Of a DNA stretch of 64,000 nucleotides, positions 60,948 to 64,000 are shown in pieces (position 1 is the stretch's first letter; each line of letters starts with the position of its first letter). The notes under the pieces were generated by a model. It was not told the origin of the DNA and did not search any database. It was given only the letters and a program-made list of their open reading frames with translations. The stretch covers positions 62,001 to 126,000 of the forward strand of contig CAYWVF010000001.1 in NCBI GenBank assembly GCA_964461815.1, read 5' to 3'. Source of the stretch: JAAZBA01 sp964461815. GTDB lineage: Bacteria > Bacillota > Clostridia > Oscillospirales > QAMX01. The position numbers were made by a program, and so were the translations under genes.

Positions 60948-63224
60948 TTGAAAAAGAGAAAGCCCGTAACAACTACCTCTGTATTCAGAAGGACGTTGTT
61001 TTTATTGGTTATGTTCGGCATAGTGACGTTTTTTGCCGTAACTGCGAAGCTGTTTCAGGTTCAAATGGTTGATTATGAGCAATATCAGCAGAAGGCTGTG
61101 GCACAGCAGACGAGAAATGAAATAATCACTCCTTCAAGAGGTGTGATATATGATAGAAACATGAAGGAGTTGGCAATAAGTGCCACCGTTGAAACCGTAT
61201 CGATATCTCCTGTCGATATAGTAGATTATGAAAAGGATAAAAAGTATACAAATCATGAAACAGCGAACCTTATAGCCGAGGGACTTTCTAAGATACTTGA
61301 CCTTGATTATGAGGAGGTCTATGAGAAAACACAAAAATCGGGAAGCTACCATCAATATATAAAGAGAAAGATAGAGAAAGAGGATGCCGACAAGGTAAGA
61401 GAATTTATAACTGAAAATGATCTGTCGAGCATGATACATCTTACAACGGATACAAAGCGTTACTATCCGTACGGCTCATTTGCATCACATCTTCTGGGCT
61501 TTTGCGGAACGGATAATAACGGATTGTACGGACTCGAATTACAGTATGATGAGTACCTGAGCGGCACACCGGGAAGAATAGTTGCGGCGAAGAATGCACG
61601 CGGCGTAGATATGCCTTTCCAGTATGAGCAATATTACGATGCCGAGGATGGGTACAGCCTTGTATTGACTATAGATGAGGTAGTACAGCACTATCTTGAA
61701 AAGCATCTTGAGTCTGCACTTGAAAATGCTCAGGCCGCAGCGGGTGTTTGTGGAATAGTTATGGATGTGACAAATGCAGAAATACTTGGTATGGCAACGA
61801 AGCCGGACTATGATTTGAATGACCCGTTTAACATAGGCGATGAGAATATGGCATTACTTGAGGCTCTGACAGAGGAGGAAAGAGCTGCCGAGATCAAGAC
61901 GATGCGTGAGAAAATGTGGATAAACAAGGCTATAAATGATACGTATGAGCCGGGTTCTGTATTTAAGATCATAACGGCTGCGATGGCTGTAGAAGAGGAT
62001 GTAATATCCGGCAATGACAGCTTTTATTGCAGCGGCTCTGTACAGATATTGGATCGTACAGTCGGATGCTGGAAGGATGCAGGTCATGGAGCGGAGACAT
62101 TTGTCGATGGTATAAAAAACTCATGTAATCCTGTATTCATTGAGCTTGGTAACAGACTCGGTGCATCTACATTCTATAAATATTTTAAAGCATTCGGATT
62201 TACACAGAAGACAGGTGTAGCTCTTCCCGGTGAAGCCGGTGGCTCCAGCGCACTTTATCACAGTGAGTCATATTTGTCAAGTGTTCCGGTAAGCCTTGCG
62301 GTTTCCACATTCGGACAGACGTTCAAGATCACACCGTTACAGATGATAACAGCTGTTTCGGCTGCCGTAAATGGAGGTACATTATATCAGCCGAAGATAG
62401 TAAAGCAGGTTGTGGATTCAAACGGTACAGTGATCGAGAGCTATGATTCAAATGTAGTACGTCAGGTAGTGTCGGAGGAGACATCAAAGGTAATAAATGA
62501 GGCACTTGAAGAAGTAGTTACATCGGGTACAGGTACAAACGCCTATGTAGCAGGCTATAGAGTAGGCGGAAAGACAGGTACAACTGTAAAAACAGAGACT
62601 AAGGATGAGTTTGGCGAAACAAAGCTGCGTATATCCTCATTCCTGGGCTTTGCACCTGCGGACGATCCTAAGATAGCAGTGTTGATACTTGTGGATGAGC
62701 CGACAACAGGAGTAACATCGGGAAATATGCTTGCAGCTCCTTATGTTGCAGCAGTTATAGAGGATGTGCTCCCGTACCTGGGCGTAGAGCCACAGTATAC
62801 GGAGGAAGAGGAAAAGTCGATCGAAACAACGATACCCGACTTTACAGGCTTGACAAGAGCAAAGGCTGAAGAGCTTGCAAATGAATATAAGCTTGAGTTT
62901 GAGTTTAAGGGAGACGGTGACGTTGTTACAGATCAGATGCCTGTAGCAGGTTCAATAGTACCGAGAGATGCGGGAACTATAATATATATGGGTGGAGAAA
63001 GACCTAAACATACTCTTACTGTTCCGAACATTGAGGGAATGACATTAAAGGGTATACAGAAGCTACTGAAGGACTCATATTTGTATATAAGACCTCAGGG
63101 AGTAAATAAAAATGCACCGTTAACATTGTCGGTAAGTCAGGATCCGGCTTACGGAACGGTCGTCGAGGCAGGAACAGTCATTACTGTAGACTTCCTTGAT
63201 AACGGCAGCAGCGGAGCAGAATAA
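60948..63224 (+). CDS. class B penicillin-binding protein with PASTA domains
   Basis: A 758-residue transpeptidase (TTG start at 60948; no better start upstream). N-terminal transmembrane helix (about residues 14-34), dimerisation domain (about 45-240), and the transpeptidase domain with SxxK at Ser337 (EPGSVFKI), SxN at 392-394 (KNSCNP) and KTGT at about 542. Two PASTA repeats follow (about residues 627-690 and 690-758). Relatives are PbpB/PBP2B and SpoVD. Only one such gene lies between ftsL and murE here, whereas Bacillus has both. It may do the cell-division or the sporulation task, or both. Confidence 0.93.
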   Translation: MKKRKPVTTTSVFRRTLFLLVMFGIVTFFAVTAKLFQVQMVDYEQYQQKAVAQQTRNEIITPSRGVIYDRNMKELAISATVETVSISPVDIVDYEKDKKYTNHETANLIAEGLSKILDLDYEEVYEKTQKSGSYHQYIKRKIEKEDADKVREFITENDLSSMIHLTTDTKRYYPYGSFASHLLGFCGTDNNGLYGLELQYDEYLSGTPGRIVAAKNARGVDMPFQYEQYYDAEDGYSLVLTIDEVVQHYLEKHLESALENAQAAAGVCGIVMDVTNAEILGMATKPDYDLNDPFNIGDENMALLEALTEEERAAEIKTMREKMWINKAINDTYEPGSVFKIITAAMAVEEDVISGNDSFYCSGSVQILDRTVGCWKDAGHGAETFVDGIKNSCNPVFIELGNRLGASTFYKYFKAFGFTQKTGVALPGEAGGSSALYHSESYLSSVPVSLAVSTFGQTFKITPLQMITAVSAAVNGGTLYQPKIVKQVVDSNGTVIESYDSNVVRQVVSEETSKVINEALEEVVTSGTGTNAYVAGYRVGGKTGTTVKTETKDEFGETKLRISSFLGFAPADDPKIAVLILVDEPTTGVTSGNMLAAPYVAAVIEDVLPYLGVEPQYTEEEEKSIETTIPDFTGLTRAKAEELANEYKLEFEFKGDGDVVTDQMPVAGSIVPRDAGTIIYMGGERPKHTLTVPNIEGMTLKGIQKLLKDSYLYIRPQGVNKNAPLTLSVSQDPAYGTVVEAGTVITVDFLDNGSSGAE

Positions 63225-63263
63225 AGCAAACGGTATGAGATTCAGAAGGGAGAGCGTGGAGAA

Positions 63264-64000
63264 ATGAAACTAAAGAAATTGCTTGAAGGTATAGAGGTCA
63301 AGAGTGCAAACTGCAGCCTCGATATGGAGATAGACAGTATTTGCTATGATTCACGATGCGCTTTTCCGGGCACTGCCTTTGTAGCGGCGAGACGTGTTGG
63401 TGCAGACGGTCATGACTATATTGAAAATGCGATAGAAGAGGGAACAAGTCTTGTTGTAAGCGAAAGACCTGTTGATTCTGTCAATAATATAGTTGTCGAG
63501 GACGGAAATAAGGCATTGGCTATAATGTCGGCAAATATGTACGGTCGTCCTGCGGAAAAGCTTAAGATGATCGGTGTGACCGGTACAAAGGGAAAAACCA
63601 CGGTATCGTATTTTATCAAGTCTATATTGGAAAAATGCACCGGTAAAAAGGTCGGACTTATAGGTACGATACAAAATATGATAGGCGACGAGATACTGGA
63701 AGCACGCAATTCAACTCCTGAGGCTCCTGAGCTTCATAAACTGCTTGGACGTATGTATGACAGTGGCTGTGAATATGCTGTTATGGAAGTCAGCTCACAT
63801 TCATTGGCGATAGACAGAGTGTATGGAATAGAGTATGAGATCGCAATATTCAATAATTTATCGCAGGATCATCTCGATTACCATAAAACGATGGAAGCGT
63901 ACCTTGAAGCAAAAACAAAGCTTTTCAGTATGTGCAAGATAGGTGTTATCAATATAGATGATCCGGCATCGGAGCAGGTCATCGCAAAGACTACGGGCAA
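63264..64000 (+). CDS. murE: UDP-MurNAc-tripeptide synthetase MurE (3' end cut)
   Basis: About 245 residues are visible, starting behind GGAGAA, 39 bases after the PBP gene. The ATP-binding motif GVTGTKGKTTVSYFIKSI (about residues 111-128) and Mur-ligase segments SSHSLAIDRV and NNLSQDHLDYHKTME are clear. MurE adds the third amino acid (meso-DAP or Lys) to the peptidoglycan precursor. The specificity motif near the C-terminus lies beyond the window. Confidence 0.95.
   Translation, partial: MKLKKLLEGIEVKSANCSLDMEIDSICYDSRCAFPGTAFVAARRVGADGHDYIENAIEEGTSLVVSERPVDSVNNIVVEDGNKALAIMSANMYGRPAEKLKMIGVTGTKGKTTVSYFIKSILEKCTGKKVGLIGTIQNMIGDEILEARNSTPEAPELHKLLGRMYDSGCEYAVMEVSSHSLAIDRVYGIEYEIAIFNNLSQDHLDYHKTMEAYLEAKTKLFSMCKIGVINIDDPASEQVIAKTTG

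Noticed and set aside
60890..61072. Possible small frame ahead of the PASTA PBP
   Set aside because: It overlaps the PBP gene in another frame and has no proper start. I see only spacer sequence there.
1..64000. CRISPR arrays, insertion sequences, prophage genes and tRNAs
   Set aside because: I saw no repeated spacer-like units, transposase motifs, phage genes or clear cloverleaf sequences on reading the window, though short tRNAs could be missed by eye.

Overview
The window looks like a chromosome segment of a low-to-mid GC, endospore-lineage Clostridia, most like the Ruminococcaceae/Oscillospirales of animal gut or rumen. This placement is inferred from gene content, not from a phylogenetic test. 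Supporting content: spore genes (spmA/spmB, ylbJ, yqfC/yqfD, a SpoVD-like PBP with PASTA domains), a T-box leader, an L10 leader, DnaD/DnaI-type helicase-loading proteins, an Ntn choloylglycine hydrolase and a GTP-type PEP carboxykinase. Promoters are easy to see: many TTGACA-17-TATAAT type sites sit directly upstream of genes. I see no tRNA, rRNA 16S/23S, CRISPR array, insertion sequence or prophage.

Layout. 1-3.4 kb (minus): a partial lipoprotein and a four-gene SPFH/zinc-ribbon operon. 3.5-6.9 kb (plus): a leader with a possible short peptide, a solute-binding lipoprotein and a membrane-anchored LuxR regulator, with no permease. 6.9-13 kb (minus): rpmG-secE-nusG-rplK-rplA and, behind its own L10-leader promoter, rplJ-rplL; a predicted glycosidase gene lies between rplA and rplJ. 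13.2-15.6 kb: RNase P RNA, lgt, folD. 15.7-21.7 kb: a creatinase-like M24 protein plus a creatininase-family protein under a palindromic operator, then a GH2 glycosidase with a LacI-type regulator. 21.8-30.3 kb: nagA, spmAB, an AbrB-type regulator, a GH20-like protein, an AraC regulator, an FHA membrane protein, and DnaI-like and DnaD-like proteins. 30.3-33 kb: a T-box riboswitch in front of an XRE-cupin regulator and an acyl-CoA synthetase. 33-42.7 kb: two tandem Gfo/Idh/MocA oxidoreductases, a bile-salt-hydrolase-like enzyme, a large predicted glycosidase, small secreted/lipoprotein paralogues and a WbsX/GH99-like protein. 42.8-46.3 kb: pckG, a small Cys-rich protein, ylbJ. 46.4-54.5 kb: yqfC-yqfD-phoH-ybeY-(unknown)-era-recO-mutS2. 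54.6-64 kb: an HPr variant, uvrC-rsmD-coaD-(coiled coil), then the dcw cluster mraZ-rsmH-ftsL-PBP-murE, cut by the window end.

How it fits together. The cytoplasmic glycosidase-like proteins (five, none with a signal peptide), nagA and the oxidoreductases suggest intracellular processing of unusual imported glycans. The T-box in front of an acyl-CoA synthetase suggests amino-acid-responsive activation of an organic acid; the specifier region reads as Leu or Ile, so branched-chain acids are the natural guess. The HPr variant lacks the catalytic His15 but keeps Ser46, so it looks regulatory like Crh. The most noteworthy candidates for new biology are the T-box/acyl-CoA synthetase unit, the creatinase-like/creatininase-like pair with its operator, the solute-binding-protein/LuxR pair, and the duplicated lipoprotein cassette whose first gene has no ordinary start codon.
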